A stretch of 64,000 nt of DNA from Erythrocercus mccallii (GCA_013397435.1 VZRG01000362.1:525667-589666), one strand, 5' to 3'. Shown: positions 36,801-49,266, counted from the stretch's first letter. Notes: generated by a model not told the origin, from the sequence alone. Program-made: numbers and translations.

Positions 36801-38405
36801 GTGACCGTGCAGTAGATGGATTGCACAGTGCAGCTCTTCAGTCATCACTGGGTCCATCAGCCAGTGAACCTTGGCCTGTGAAAAATCATTTAACAAGTGA
36901 AGCAGTGTACAAGGATTTAAAAATAACTCATGATCTGAACTCAGAGGTACCTGAAAGAGGGAATACTTTGGATTCTGAAGGACTTCCTACCCAGCAAAAC
37001 ACAGTTGACATCAGGAATGATTTGAAAGTCATGGGATCTTTGCAAGTGCAGCAACAAGCAGGTGAAACTCCAAACGTGGCCAACCCACATGTGCTTCTTC
37101 CTTTTCTTCAAAACTTGTGCACTCAGGTGAATCACCTTCGGCTCAAGGATGGGGAGAGGCACCTCGGGAGGAGTGCAGTGGTTAAAGAGGAAAGTGTTCA
37201 GAGTGCTGGGTGAGTTAAGTTTGGTGAATCTCTCAAAGTAGTACTGACTGTTTACTGACAAGTTTAAACCAAATGCATAATGTAAGCGTTTTCTTCTCAT
37301 TAACAGCAATAGTGAATCTTAGAGTACATGGTTTTGAAGGCTATGTGGTAATGAGCATTACAATTTTTCAGATGAGCTGCTTGAATGTAGGAGTTTTTTC
37401 AGAAGAAATCACATCATTTGTTACTAAACTGTTCTGTCTTCTACCTCCATTTAATCTAATTTAGAAAGGATGTTTCTTCATACACATTTAGCTTGTCTTT
37501 CTCATCTACTCTATTTTCATTTTGATTATTTTTACCTTTAAATTCTTACATCTTCCCCTTTTCACATCATGTGGCACAATCTTTCTGCTGTACTTGGTGT
37601 GTATCAGCCCACGGATGTTCCTGTTCCTCCTCACTTGTTGGTATTTACAGTGCAGGTGTCACAGTTACCCTGTTGGATACCTCAGGAACAACAGTGGAAT
37701 TCCTGAGATGTAGGAACGTTGTGTAGAAATCAGGATTTAATGGAGACTGAATATCTCAGCTCCAGTATTTTTAAAGAATGCAGGCTCAGACAGTTGCATA
37801 GTTTGGATAACTCTTGAAGCACTTTTCCTGACAAGGACAGTCTGCCATGCTCACAGAATACAAACTCTGTGTATATTGGTGACTTATGTGGATTTTGTTT
37901 TATGTAATTAATCTCTATAATACATAGTTGAGCCGTTGAAAAAACAAGGTTGAAAGAAGGTGACTATATACAATAGCATGTTAATGAAAAAAAAAATTGG
38001 GATTTAAAGTGTGGCAGGCAGGGTATTTTACTTGTACTAAAAACCTAATGCCTTTAAATTATTGCCTAATAAATGAAATTTTATGTTTAAAAGATGTTCA
38101 GGTGCCCAGATCCCTTTATTGCTCCTTGTCATTAAGAAATAGGTTGTACTTATTCTAATATTTGCTCTTCTTACAGGGTGGAACAACAGCCTATTTGCTC
38201 CTATTTGGAAAAGATCATTTCAAAAAACCTGGATCTGATGGAGAAGAAACTAATGGACTATATTGACTGCCAAATCCAGGCTCTTCAGACACACATAGAC
38301 AATAAAATGTTTCTTTTGATGGACTTGGTTCAGAACTCAAAGCCAAACAAAATTTCCCAAGCACACTACGATTCTAACGAGGGGTTTTCTAATGGAGAGA
38401 GATAG
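33827..38405 (+). CDS. C10orf88: C10orf88 orthologue (PAAT, ATPase associated with ABC transporters)
   Basis: Six exons: 33827-33981, 34067-34258, 35253-35325, 35871-36077, 36740-37209 and 38177-38405. Phases close to 441 aa; human is 445. The start MSSGCAAAEEEAEES lies in a CpG island. Recognisable segments include YHKYLKFECPAASCRIKLL (exons 3-4), KIILEVKAVSAKLATDFP and MESMGSKLSPGAQQLMDMV in exon 4, a poorly conserved Ser/Asn-rich exon 5, and a C-terminal helical segment around CSYLEKIISKNLDLMEKKLM. PAAT is reported to bind mitochondrial ABC transporters such as ABCB7, ABCB8 and ABCB10, to have ATPase activity, and to affect mitochondrial iron homeostasis. It has no signal peptide or membrane helix. 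In human it lies head-to-head with PSTK; here an ADAM9-like gene sits between. AATAAA sites at 38700-38705 and 39610-39615 are candidate 3' ends. Confidence 0.96.
34357..34735 (+). mobile_element. CR1-type LINE 3' fragment in C10orf88 intron 2
   Basis: Forward CR1 tail beginning AAAGGCTGAGAGAATTGAGG, through CTGTTCAGTCTGGAGAAGG, GTGCCCAGAGCAGCCGTGG and CACCCTGGGACAGTGGGAG, ending near TCCTTCCAACCC. Confidence 0.88.
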
Positions 38406-41003
38406 AGGGATTCAGAGGTAGGGTTTCAGTGTGAATACTTCAGGAGTAATTACACTTTGCAAAACTTAGTATTTATGCAGTTAAAACTATAAAGAACCTC
38501 AGTGTTAACTTGCATTTTGTTACTGTAATTCTTTCCACTGTTGTACACACTTGTTAGTTTTATGAAAGATCTTAAGAACATGTGAGTTTTCCTAAATATA
38601 AGAGTTTTGTATGCCCTTTGTGGCTTATTTATTGAAATAACATTGCTAGAAGCTGTACTAACAGTTCCCCAGTTCCAGTCTGAACAATGGAGCACTCTAA
38701 ATAAACTGAGTTACTGCTTATCTTTTTACCTACATGTAATCAGTTCACTTTTTTTGGTTGTATTAATTTTTGATGTGAAACGTGTTACCAGTAGAACAGA
38801 ATGTAGTTTGTGCTTTTGCTTTATTGGCACTCCTGTTGAAGACATTTATTATTCCATCTCTAAAAGGAAGGTTGGATTGTCATTGCCTAATTTGGGCAGT
38901 TTATGGGGCTGCCTTTAGCGAGCTGGGGCAATGTGAACCCAGTCTGGGATCTTGGGAAGCCTTGGCTGTACAGGTACCTAAATTAGGAATGCAGAATCCT
39001 TAAGAGATACCTAAAACAAGACTGTGATACTTTTTTCCCTCCTAAACTACCTGAGTGTGCAGGAACAAGTGAAATGATTGCATACTCAGCAGCCTTTGTC
39101 CAGGTTCCATGATCCTAAGAAGTGCAAGTGCTTCATTCATGGTTCCTTTCAAGTGGATGTTGTTCTCAGACAGGAAGTGCTGGGGCAGCTCCAGAAGACC
39201 AGAAGAGTTTTCCTTACTGCATCACACTTGTTTTAACCCTTTGGGATCAGTTTTGCTGTCATTTGGGGAGATGGGAATGTGACTCCAAATCCTTCTTCTG
39301 TGGAAGGTTGAGTTTGAAACTCCATTCTGTTTGTTGCTCTTGGATTCTGGGGGTGCACCATTTAAATTGGGGGATGTAGAGACTTCATGGTAAACCCCTC
39401 AGTTGGGTGCACAAACATTTTTGGCAAAAGCTGTTGATGTGGGAAGCAAGTGTTGACTCAAAAGCAGCATAAGCATGTATTGAGCCAGTACCTTTATTTG
39501 GTCTGCCTGATATTTTCTTCCCCAGGAAATACTAAAATAAGGTTCACTTTTAGAGATGTTTAACATTTCGCCCTTCAGTTGCCTATATAAGACCTGTTGT
39601 GCAGAAAACAATAAAATATCATAGATAAACAGATTTCCATACCTGTGAATTCTGTTGAGTTGCCTTCAGCAAGAGGCAGGAGCAGGAACTGCCTAAGCAG
39701 CTGCATTTTTAGGGCAGCTGGGGAGGGCAGGCTTTGGCTTTTCTGACTTTCACAACTTCTGCTATTTCACAACCGTCCTGCAGCACAAGGTGTTGTGCAG
39801 GGAGGGCTTAATCTGTCAGTGACTGTTTCTTTTTAACAGATATGAATGAGAAGGTAACAGGTGGGCCCATTTTTAAACAGGCACTGCGAGGAGTAAATTT
39901 AAAGTGCTTTTGTCAGCTTTTGTGCAAAGCGCATTTTTCAGTAGATTTCATTGAGAGGCTGTTTGGGGGTGTTGACAGGAGCAGGAATGTTGTGGAAGGG
40001 ATTGACAAACTCCCTTGGGAGACACAGTTGCAGTTTTCTCTTAACCCTGATCAGCAGGAGCTTGGTTTCTCCCACCTCCGTTTTGACATCTCTCCCTTTA
40101 GGTTACACTGGGCAATTTCCTTGCTGAGGATTCCTCAGGTTGTGAAGTGCAACTATTGTAAAAGTTGTCATGAATACATTGCTGAAACACCCAGGGATGA
40201 GCAAGGCCAGGTTCATGTTTGTCACAAATTCAAAGAAGATTGTACTGCAACTGCTTTGCAGACAAAACCATTTTCTTTTTATAAGCAAACTGATATATAA
40301 TGCGTTTGTAATGATACTGTATTTCTAATCTCAGACCTATGCCTTTAAAACAACTCTCTCTGATTTTTAGCTCACTTTAAGGATTTTGGATGCAAGTGTC
40401 TCTTCATCCTGAAATGTACTCACACTGCCTTTGAGTGTTTAAAGATGTTGCACAGCATTTGAATTCCCTTGGGCTTCTAGAAATGCTAAATTTGCATTTA
40501 CTCTGTGTAGCCTTTTGTTTCTTAAACCCACGCATGTACTTGCAAGGAATTTTCAAATGTTCACATCCCTTTTGTGGCTGGCTGTGAGTCTGCAGTGAAT
40601 GTGGATCCCTGCCAAGCAATGCTGTGTCCAGCAGAACCAAATGCCCTTGAAATCATTACCTGGGGGAAGCAGAGCACAGGGTTATGAGCGTGGTGGAGTT
40701 TTGTATGAACTGAGCATTATTAGAACTGAAGGAACACTGAGGGGGAGCAAAGTCGGGATGAGAAAAAACAGGCAGTTGATGCAATTTTTTTTGTCATTGA
40801 GAGTATTTACTGAAGTTTAGGCTTTTACACATCCTCTGTACAGACCCGAAAGAGCTGAAATTAAGAAACCCAAGCCCAATTAAGATTAAATACTTTTAGA
40901 TTTATACCCACTAGCATAGTTTTAGAAATCAGCAGCAGATCTTGGAGCACAAGGATCAGGTCTAGAGGTGGTAAACATAATGCCATGGTCAGAAGCATCA
41001 TTC
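38406..41003. other. C10orf88 3' UTR and intergenic DNA
   Basis: It holds candidate C10orf88 poly(A) signals at 38700 and 39610. A 152-codon plus-strand frame at 39842-40300, preceded by an acceptor-like CTTTTTAACAG, is listed separately. No repeats are recognised. Confidence 0.5.
39842..40300 (+). other. Unrecognised 152-codon ORF downstream of C10orf88
   Basis: An uninterrupted frame from ATG to TAA with an acceptor-like pyrimidine tract and AG directly before it. The product would be soluble and has paired cysteines (CNYCKSC near residue 100, CHKFKEDC near 130). I recognise no family and see no promoter or matching donor. It could be an alternative last exon of C10orf88, the 3' UTR of a longer transcript, or chance. 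More likely noncoding than not. Confidence 0.2.
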
Positions 41004-44000
41004 CTAGGTGACAATGATAATAATGCCGCCGCCGTTTGCACTTCTCTTGGCTCTTCTAAACTGAGGGCCTCCGTTCCATGGGACAACTCGGGGAGGAGGG
41101 AGCCTGTTCCTTGGGAAGGGTCTGGGAGGAGGGAACCTGTTCCCTGGGAAGGGTCTGGGAGGAGGGAACCTGTTCCCTGGGAAGGGTCTGGGAGGAGGGA
41201 GCCTGTTCCCTGGGAAGGGTTGGGGAGGAGGAGGTTGTATGTAGCACCCCGACACTTTGCACCGTAAGCAAGCTCCGGGGCGTACAACAGCTCTGTAATG
41301 GAACTGGACAAGCCTCTGGCCTGATGAAAAGCGTTTCCCACAGGTTGGGTCCTTTACACACCTGAAAAAGGAAAAAAAAAAACAAAACAACCCCACATAT
41401 AAATTGTCATGTAATGATTGTGACATGCTCACTTTGTTTCCTCGGTTGCAAGAAACTTTCTTCCAAAAGTGTCCAGCTGTGTTGTTAACCACAACTCACA
41501 GCACTGAACTCCTGAACAGGGATGCCACCACATGGCATCTGAATTTCTGTTGGTGTAATGTGCATCACAACACATACAAATATCACACATGTAAAGCACC
41601 TAGTGGAATTTTGTTAATATATATTAAATCACATTATAAGCTGTACAGTGATGAGGTAGTGGGATTTTACTGCACCCTAAAGGACTAAACTAAAGGACAG
41701 CTCAGCCCTGAAAAGAAGGATTTTGCTTTTTGGAAGCTTAGAACTGTCCATGAAGGATTCCCCTGGACAGCCAAGGCAACCACAGCATATCCCAGCTCCT
41801 CTGATACATCTTTGAAAAGCTGCCAGTAGCATCTGGTACCATAAATCAGTGACTCCAGCAAGAATGGCTCCAGGGGCATCTGAACCAACAGACATGCACC
41901 AAGAATGCTGCAGAAATAGTGGTGTTTTGCAAAATTTTAGTGTGATTGATAATTGGTAGTATGGGTATGACTCGGTAGTCAAATCAAGTGGTACCTGAGC
42001 ATTTGGAGGGTGTAATAAAATGGTGTGAAATCATATTTGGGGTATCCCAGCTTGGCTGGGCCATCTCACATGCATGAATAAATATTTACCCTTCCAATGT
42101 TACTTTTGGCATCCCAGGTCTCCTTGGCTGGCACAGTCTGCTCAGGTATGCCAGCAGCTTCTGCCTCATGGAGTCAGGCAGGGGAGAAGAGTCTGCTGCA
42201 GAGGAAGGAATTGAATGTTGATAAACCAGAGGTAAACGCAGAGCGAAATGCAGCACGTATTAAATACTGGCCTGCTTTGCAAATTTAAACACGGGCCTGA
42301 AATAGCAGCTGAGTGGGGAGGAATGGATTTCTCTCTCTTTGATGATGCTCCAGTAAAAGCTCATTTCTCCCTCTACAACTAACTAACCCCGTGAGCAGGA
42401 TTTGCAATTCAGTTTTTTTCAAAAGATAAAGCCCACTGTGGAAAACCAAGGCTCAAAGCAAATATCACTGAATACATCAAAAGGATTCCCACTGACTCAA
42501 CTTCCAGTGGGGTGCAACTGAAAGTGCAGGGGGGCTGACTTTGTAGGAGTGAGGTGATCTAGAGGAAATTTGAGTTTATATTGGTGTGGTGGCTCTGCCC
42601 CAGTGAATTCCAGTTCCTTAGAACTTTCAGCAGAGCAGGTATTGCTCCCATATCAATACCAACAACTTAGGTCCCTCGATTTGTATGGAAGCCAAAAAAA
42701 TTATCCCCAAAGTTCAATTTCCTGAGATGATGCATGCAGTGGAGAGAAGGAGCCCTGCCAGCACCTCTTTAGATCCCAACTTAGGCAGAGAATTAAGGGT
42801 ATAAACCAGGGTAAATCTGCATCACTTACTAGTGGCAATGGTTGTTGTTATTCCAGGAGTTGGAGGGACTGATGGAGTGGATGAGCTTGTCACTGTGAGA
42901 AGAGAAAATAGGAAGTTAAACATTGTCCATGTTCTAAATACGTGGATGACTCCCATGAAATACAGTACACTGCTGACCACAGCTGAGGAAATGACCAGAA
43001 ATAAATACCTGGTTTTTCAGCTGTTGTGGGCTTGGTTGTGACTGTCAAGAAGAAAACAAAACCACACTTCAGTATCTGTTCCATTACTGTGTGGGCAAAG
43101 CCAGGGCTGTCAAGGGGGGGTGGAGCAGGATTTTACTCAAGCTGATGCTTGATCCTGAAATCCTGACCAATATACTGGAGTCATACACACCTGCTGCTCC
43201 AGGTGTTGTGTCTTCTGCAGGGGCTGATCAGAGACAGGAGAGAAAACAAAACTGCAGGTTAAAAACCTTTCCCCAGTGCTGAGCAGGTGAGAAATACCCA
43301 AACCTCAGCAGACTTGCAGGTCTCATTTGAGGGCTGGACAACGGTGCCACTGCCCAGGGCAAAGTTCCAGAGTGGGAGCAGCCTCAGTGGGAGGAAAACA
43401 CATCCCTGTGCTGCCATGTGACAGCTCTGGGAGCCTGGGGCTGTTTGCTGAACACCACTTTGGGGCTGGGCTTGCAGGGATAAAGTTTCTAACATGCAAT
43501 GCCCTGTGCTGCTGAGGGCTCTGGATGCCTTGGTGGGCACTGAACCTGTCCCCTCCCATGGCAAATACATCCCAGTGTGTGCAGAGACTGGGATGCAGCT
43601 CTGGGAAGCGCAGGAAGGCTGAAATTCTGGGAATGGGATGATCAAGTGCCAATCTGAGTTTATACTGATGCCCCTTCCCGAGTGCTTTCATCAGAGCCAG
43701 TGTTTCTCCTTTCCCTTTTGCTCCTTTATCGTGTCTGGAAACCAAAGGAAAGGCAATTTGGATTATCTCCAATCCTAGTTCCTGAGATTATATAATTATG
43801 GAGTCAGGGAGGCAGCCTATACATGATGAGAACATGGTAAACAGCTAAACATGTAAGCCAGAGCAAGACTTTATTATTTACAAGAGGCTGCTGGTGCAGC
43901 AGTGGATGCTGCTGCTGTGAGAAAGATGAATTTAAATATTGTCTGCATGTTAAATGTATATTTTTTCTCCCCTGACACCCATAGCATGTAGGCCATAGTT

Positions 44001-47000
44001 ACTCTTTATAATTACCAGGGGTAATGTCTGCTGCTGCAGTACTAGGAGAGACTGTTGCTGTGAGAAAGAAAAGGTGAAATTGAATATTAAATATATATTT
44101 TTGCTCTGAAACTTGTAGCATGTAAGCCAGAATAACACTGTATTACTTACTAGTGGTATTGTCTTCTGGTGCAGTACTAGGAGAGACTGTTGCTGTGAGA
44201 AAGAAAAGATGAAATTAAATTTTATGTGCATGTTAAATGTACATTTTTTTCCCCAAGACTGATAGCATGTATGCCTCAGTATTGCTATTTTACTTACAGG
44301 TGGTTACATTTGCAGGTTTAGCAGTAGGAGAGACTGTTGCTGTGAGAGAGAAAAGATGAAATTAAATATTGTGTGCATTTTAAAAGTATATTTTTTCCAC
44401 CAAGACCCATAGCATATAAGACAGAGTAATATTGTCTTAATACAGAATGAAAAGGTGAAATTAAATATTGTCTGCATTTTAACAATATACTTTTCCTCTG
44501 AGACCTACAGCATTTCCTGCCTATAGGAAATCAGGGCTGAGATATAACAGTGATGGAGCCTAATTTTTGTGGGATACCTTGCAATTTAAGGGATATGACT
44601 GGAGTTTGATTTTTCCCATCCTTTAAACACTGCCTGGTTCAGCCTCTCTCCCCATCCTCGTTGAGCCTCTCACATAACAGATGGTTGGCACAGCACCATC
44701 TCCCCACAACAGTGGCAGAACTCTTTCCTCAGCCCAGGCTCACTTCTGAGAGCTGGGTGCTTACAGAACACCCCACACGTTCATCTCCCTTTCACAGGGA
44801 AAGGCTCTCAGAGATCTGAGACTTGGACTGTAGCCTCTAAAATCTCGTCACTTGAATCAAAATACTCAGGTGAGGTTATATTTTGTTAATATTGAATATA
44901 AGCTGAACTTTTCTTCACTGAGACAATGAGCTAGCTGTTGACTGAGCTTGAGGTTTATTCATTTACTTTAATCCTATCAATGTAAACGATTTGGACCAAA
45001 CTCAGGCACTATTATTAGATTTTATGGCATTGTGCCTGTATCTTACCTTCAGCCAGTGTGGAAAGGATTTCTGCAGCTGGGGTTGTCACATTTTCTACAA
45101 ATGCAGCAGGTAACACGTTTGATTCTGAAGTATTTCCAGAGGCTGGGAGGAAAAAGAAGAAACGTGGAAACAAGAGGGAAAGAGCACTCAGGGGAAGGCT
45201 GAAATCACCTCTTGATGAATTTAAATGCCTTCAGATTCCATGGTGTGGATTCAAAATGTGCCCCATGCAGTTCCTCTCGCAGCTCCCACCTGGCTGGAGG
45301 CAGCAGCTCAGTGCCAGGGTGGCCAAATTCACAGACAAGCACAAGCTGCACTGAGAGGTGCTGATTTTGCAGCATATTTTGGCTTCTCCACTGAAGTCCC
45401 CTCCTAACCACATTTTTGTGACATGCTGTATGTTGTGCAAACGCCCTTTACCTGTCTGTGGTGCAGTTGGGATTTCTGATGTCCTGTTCTCTCTTGTGGA
45501 GGGGAGGGAGGCAGTTGTGCTAGGCGAGGCTGAAAGAGTGAGAAATTAAGCAATTAAAAGCTTAAGAGTGATTTCAAGAGCTCGTGGCTTGATTTAGGTC
45601 TCAGGTTTAATAAAAAACCCCCTGATCTAGTGGGTGGTGTCCCTGCCCATGGGAGAGGGTTGGATCCAGGTGATCTTTAGGGTCCCTTCCAACCCAAACC
45701 ATCCCATGATGATCAATCTGCTGAACAACTGCAGAGGCTCATCCCCCAGCTGAGGGAAATGAGTGCAAATGCATCTCTGTGGTCCTTAATGTTTCCAGAG
45801 GTTTTATGAATTTTGGACACACAGAGCTACAACGATCTGGACAAATTTTCTTTGCAAATTTGTAAGTGTATTCTTTATAGCTACAACTCAGAGGTATTCA
45901 TCAGTAAGTGTATGTGTCAGCCTGACAGGCTGGTATTTTTCAAGTGAAGATGTTGGAAGGGGATTGTTCCTTCACAATAGAGGGACTAAGGACAGCTACA
46001 TCATCTGTTATGAATATATACAGATTTGCATGGCCACATCTTAATTTAGCTGAAAGCCCCAAATTAACAGAGTGTTTGTTTTAAAAAGCACATGTAAAAT
46101 GGCTGTTCTTACCTTCATTAGCTTTGGTTGGGATTTTAGGCGCTGATGTGGTAGTTTCCTCTGTGACATTAGTGGGTGCAGAAGACACATCTGGGGCCAG
46201 TAGAGGAAATACAAAGCAGAGAGAGTTCGGCAGCAATGAGGAGTCAACACGTGCATGAAAATCTTGATGATGGTAAATAAATTTGGGCTTTGTGGGACAG
46301 TGAGTCATTGCACAGCTTTTTATTTTTTGATTACAAAAAAATTACTTTCACTTCAATATTTATTAACAAAGGCAGTTGGTCTTTGTGTTGTCCCTGACTG
46401 CATTGCTTCACTCCTGGAGGTGCAATAGTCATTTGGAGAGGTGCAAAGGAGCCATTGCAAGGGAGAATAAAGCATGAGATGTCTTTGCACTTCCAGTCCC
46501 TAAGTGTGCCTCACCTTTCTTGAGGGTTGTCTCTGGAGCAGGAGATGTCTCAGTCTGTGCTGGGGCTGAGCTGGGAGCAGGGGAGGAACCTGCAGAGACA
46601 TGGCAAGGATCTGTGACATCATTCACACTTTGGGTTTCATGGGAAAGAAAGGCAGATCCCTGGACTTCAACTTTTGGTCATGTGCCTCAGAACAACATCT
46701 CCCAGTAGTCATTGAACCAGGGAGGTTTGTGGTCCCTCCTGCCTGCTTTAAACAAATGTTTTCATCTGCTGTTCAGAATTTCCACACGTGACATTTGCAG
46801 CTTGTTTTTTAACCTTGCCTTTGCCAGCAGGAACCAAGGGTTGTGTGGTAGTTGTCACAGTTGCCACTGTGTTAAAACCTTAAAAATAAATGGCTTTGGG
46901 AACCAGCTTTTCTTTTCTGTGTTACATATAATAAAACATATATGATTCTATGTGGTAGAAATCTGCATTTTAGTACAGCTCTTCTGTGACTGTGTATTAT

Positions 47001-49266
47001 GAAGAGCATAATTAACACCTAGAAATCCTAAGAAACATTGGTAAAGTCTGTACTTTTAAGGTTTCCAGGATGTTATGATTATTTCAGCAAAAAAATGGAA
47101 TCAGAAACTTAGACCTGGAGTGTAAAGACTTGCCTCAAGATTTCATTAATTATTAATAGGTAAGTGGCAAATACAGTTTGTATTAGCAATACAAAGAAAT
47201 AATGAAAATATAAAGAAACGATGTGGCAGTGGATGAATAAGTAGTAATTTGGAGCAATAACTTATAATTCAGAGCATGTACCTTTGTAGAAAACTGTCTG
47301 CCAAGGAGCTATAATCACATGATTTTTTGAGTAAAAAATTAGACTCTGAGCACCGGGGAGATTGTAAAGAGATAATTTTGGGACTCCTGTCTCAAAAGCT
47401 CAGCCTTACCTGTTGGTGCAACTGTGGAGTTCAATGAGTCTGTGAACAGCAAAAAAAGCAAAAATTTACTTTACTGGGCAGTTATTTATGTTATAGATTT
47501 ATGACAAGAATTATTCCTGTTTCCACTCACACATGCCACACAACTGGGTGGGCCTCTATCTTCTCCTTACTCTTTGCCTTTCTTTTCTTGGGGGTTGGCT
47601 GTAATCAGATGTTGGCTAAAGTGATCCTTAACCACCTGCTTTTCACTATTTTCATACTCAGGGCTTGCTCTCCAATCTTTTTATTTTGTGCAAGACATCC
47701 TTTTGCTCCTCAATCCCCCAGACTTAAACAGAAGAAGCCCTCCCACCTCCACTTTTCAGCCCTGTCCTGATTTCCAAGCTCTACCTTGATGTTTCCTGTG
47801 TTTATGGCGAACAGGATAGTGCAACTTTCCTTGTCATTATTTTTATTTTTACCTGAGCAGATGACACCAACATCCTCATTGAGTCCACAGTTGTGCTTGC
47901 CCCAGCCGGAGTGCCGGCAGTCCCAAAGGTGGGATTCAGTTCCTCTGCACTGCACATCATCCAACTGGATAATTTTCCCACTGGGGCCAAAGTAAGACAG
48001 CCCCAGGACGGAGAGAGCTTGGCCACAGTTCAGTTGTCTGCACACAACGTTGGCACTGTTCATATTGAAATAATCATCACAGACTGAGCCCCATTTTCCG
48101 TCATGAAAAACTTCGACCCTCCCGGCGCATCGGTCCCCTCCAGATTCCAGTCTCAGCTGTGGTTCTGGTGGAGCTAAAGCAAAAAGTTGACAGGTAAATC
48201 TCAATTTGTTTATTTATAGCTAAACCGCTGATGTCTAAATTTGAATAATCTGCTTCGTGCAGGGCCTGATCTGTGCTGGTGGGGTGTGGTTCACCCACAG
48301 CTCACCCAGAGCTGGCTCAGGGAACTCTGCACATCTGCCAGATGTGCTCACGCTCAGGAGCACGTCTCTTACCTTTGTGCTGGAATTTTTCTTTAATCCA
48401 ATCAGAAAATTTTTTCCATATTGAGTTTGGGTCTTTGTCTGGCCGGTTCCACCAGGTTCCACTTGCTGTGGCAGACAAGGAAACGTGTTAGCCCTGAAGT
48501 AATCCATCATAGTCTTGTTTGGTAAATAATTCTATGCAGCCAGCCCTTAATCTACACTCTGTGAAATCACCTCTTTTTGTAAAGGGTTGGCAAGGCTTTT
48601 TTCATGGTGCCTATAGTGGTAAGTAAAGCTCAAATTGTCTCATTCAATAGCAAGATTATAAGTTTGAAGGAACATGTCATGCAGAGCATATTTCCACCTG
48701 GGTCTGGCAGACTGCTCTGTGTTTCTTTCCCCCTCTTTCTCTACATTTTAAAATGTACAGCATAAAATAATTTTAATTACAACTAGAATATTAAAAGAAG
48801 AACACTTAGAAAACAACTTCCACAAGCTATTTCTCTCATGGAAAAGAAAGAAAGGAATATTCTTCAGCATTCTTCAGTGTGTAACTGAAGAATATAAGTT
48901 ATAGAATAACTGTAACTGTATGACATAAGTTATAGTTTGAAATATAGTATCTTAATATATTACATATATATATTGAATTATGTATTTTGAAATACACATA
49001 CTTTGAAATACATATATTTTGAAATACAATCTATAGTTTTGGACTGAATTTTTGAAGTAGAAGACAGTCAATTCTATGGTACAAAACTCATCAGCAATAT
49101 TCGAGGAGAATCTCTGCCACCATTTACCAGCAAGCCAGCCTCTATTAGCAAATAATTCTGTAACATTTCCCTGCAAGCATGATAAAATTTTCAAGGCAGT
49201 ACCTGGTTCAGACAGGAGAGTGGTGCTCAGCAGAAGCAGCCAGGTGAGACGCACGCGAAGGTCCAT
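41004..49266 (-). CDS. Unrecognised secreted SRCR-mucin protein with Pro/Arg-repeat tail
   Basis: Eighteen exons: 49266-49203, 48465-48373, 48173-47853, 47439-47410, 46878-46819, 46589-46515, 46190-46113, 45529-45452, 45142-45047, 44339-44298, 44192-44151, 44057-44016, 43914-43882, 43223-43191, 43041-43009, 42892-42830, 42195-42090 and 41361-41004. Frame closes to 548 aa. Order: signal peptide (MDLRVRLTWLLLLSTTLLS); basic amphipathic segment NSIWKKFSDWIKEKFQHK; one SRCR domain with eight cysteines (group B type, SVCDDYF to GVICSG); a Ser/Thr/Pro stalk of 13 exons of 30-96 bases, all phase 1, with a few NxT/S sites; then a terminal module with six cysteines, four 11-residue Pro/Arg repeats (PPPRPFPGNR) and a furin-like RRAKR. 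One intron uses a GC donor. Domains imply a secreted mucosal or egg-related protein. I know no family with this architecture. Small stalk exons such as 43914-43882 are the least certain. Confidence 0.72.
41091..41222 (-). repeat. 33-bp coding minisatellite (four units)
   Basis: Four 33-bp units begin at 41091, 41124, 41157 and 41190, plus degenerate half-units at both ends. Each encodes an 11-residue repeat, PPPRPFPGNR plus L or F, on the minus strand. The period is a multiple of three, so copy changes keep the frame. Confidence 0.92.
43880..44530 (-). repeat. Tandem exon-plus-intron duplications in the mucin stalk
   Basis: Four to five units of about 135-190 bp. Each has an exon beginning CAACAGTCTCTCCTA (gene sense) and an intron sharing CTTTCTCACAG, TTTCATCTTTTC-like and CATGCTATGGG-like blocks. 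Exons 44339-44298, 44192-44151 and 44057-44016 are all exactly 42 bases. The unit at 43914-43882 is diverged (33 bases). At 44341-44530 only intron-like sequence remains. The intron beside the 42892 exon has the same TGTGAGAAGAGAAAA start. Confidence 0.88.
45622..45712 (+). mobile_element. Short CR1-type LINE 3' end
   Basis: GTGGTGTCCCTGCCCATGG, AGGGTCCCTTCCAACCCAAA and CCATCCCATGATGAT are CR1 tail sequence. It lies in a stalk intron of the SRCR-mucin gene. Confidence 0.75.
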
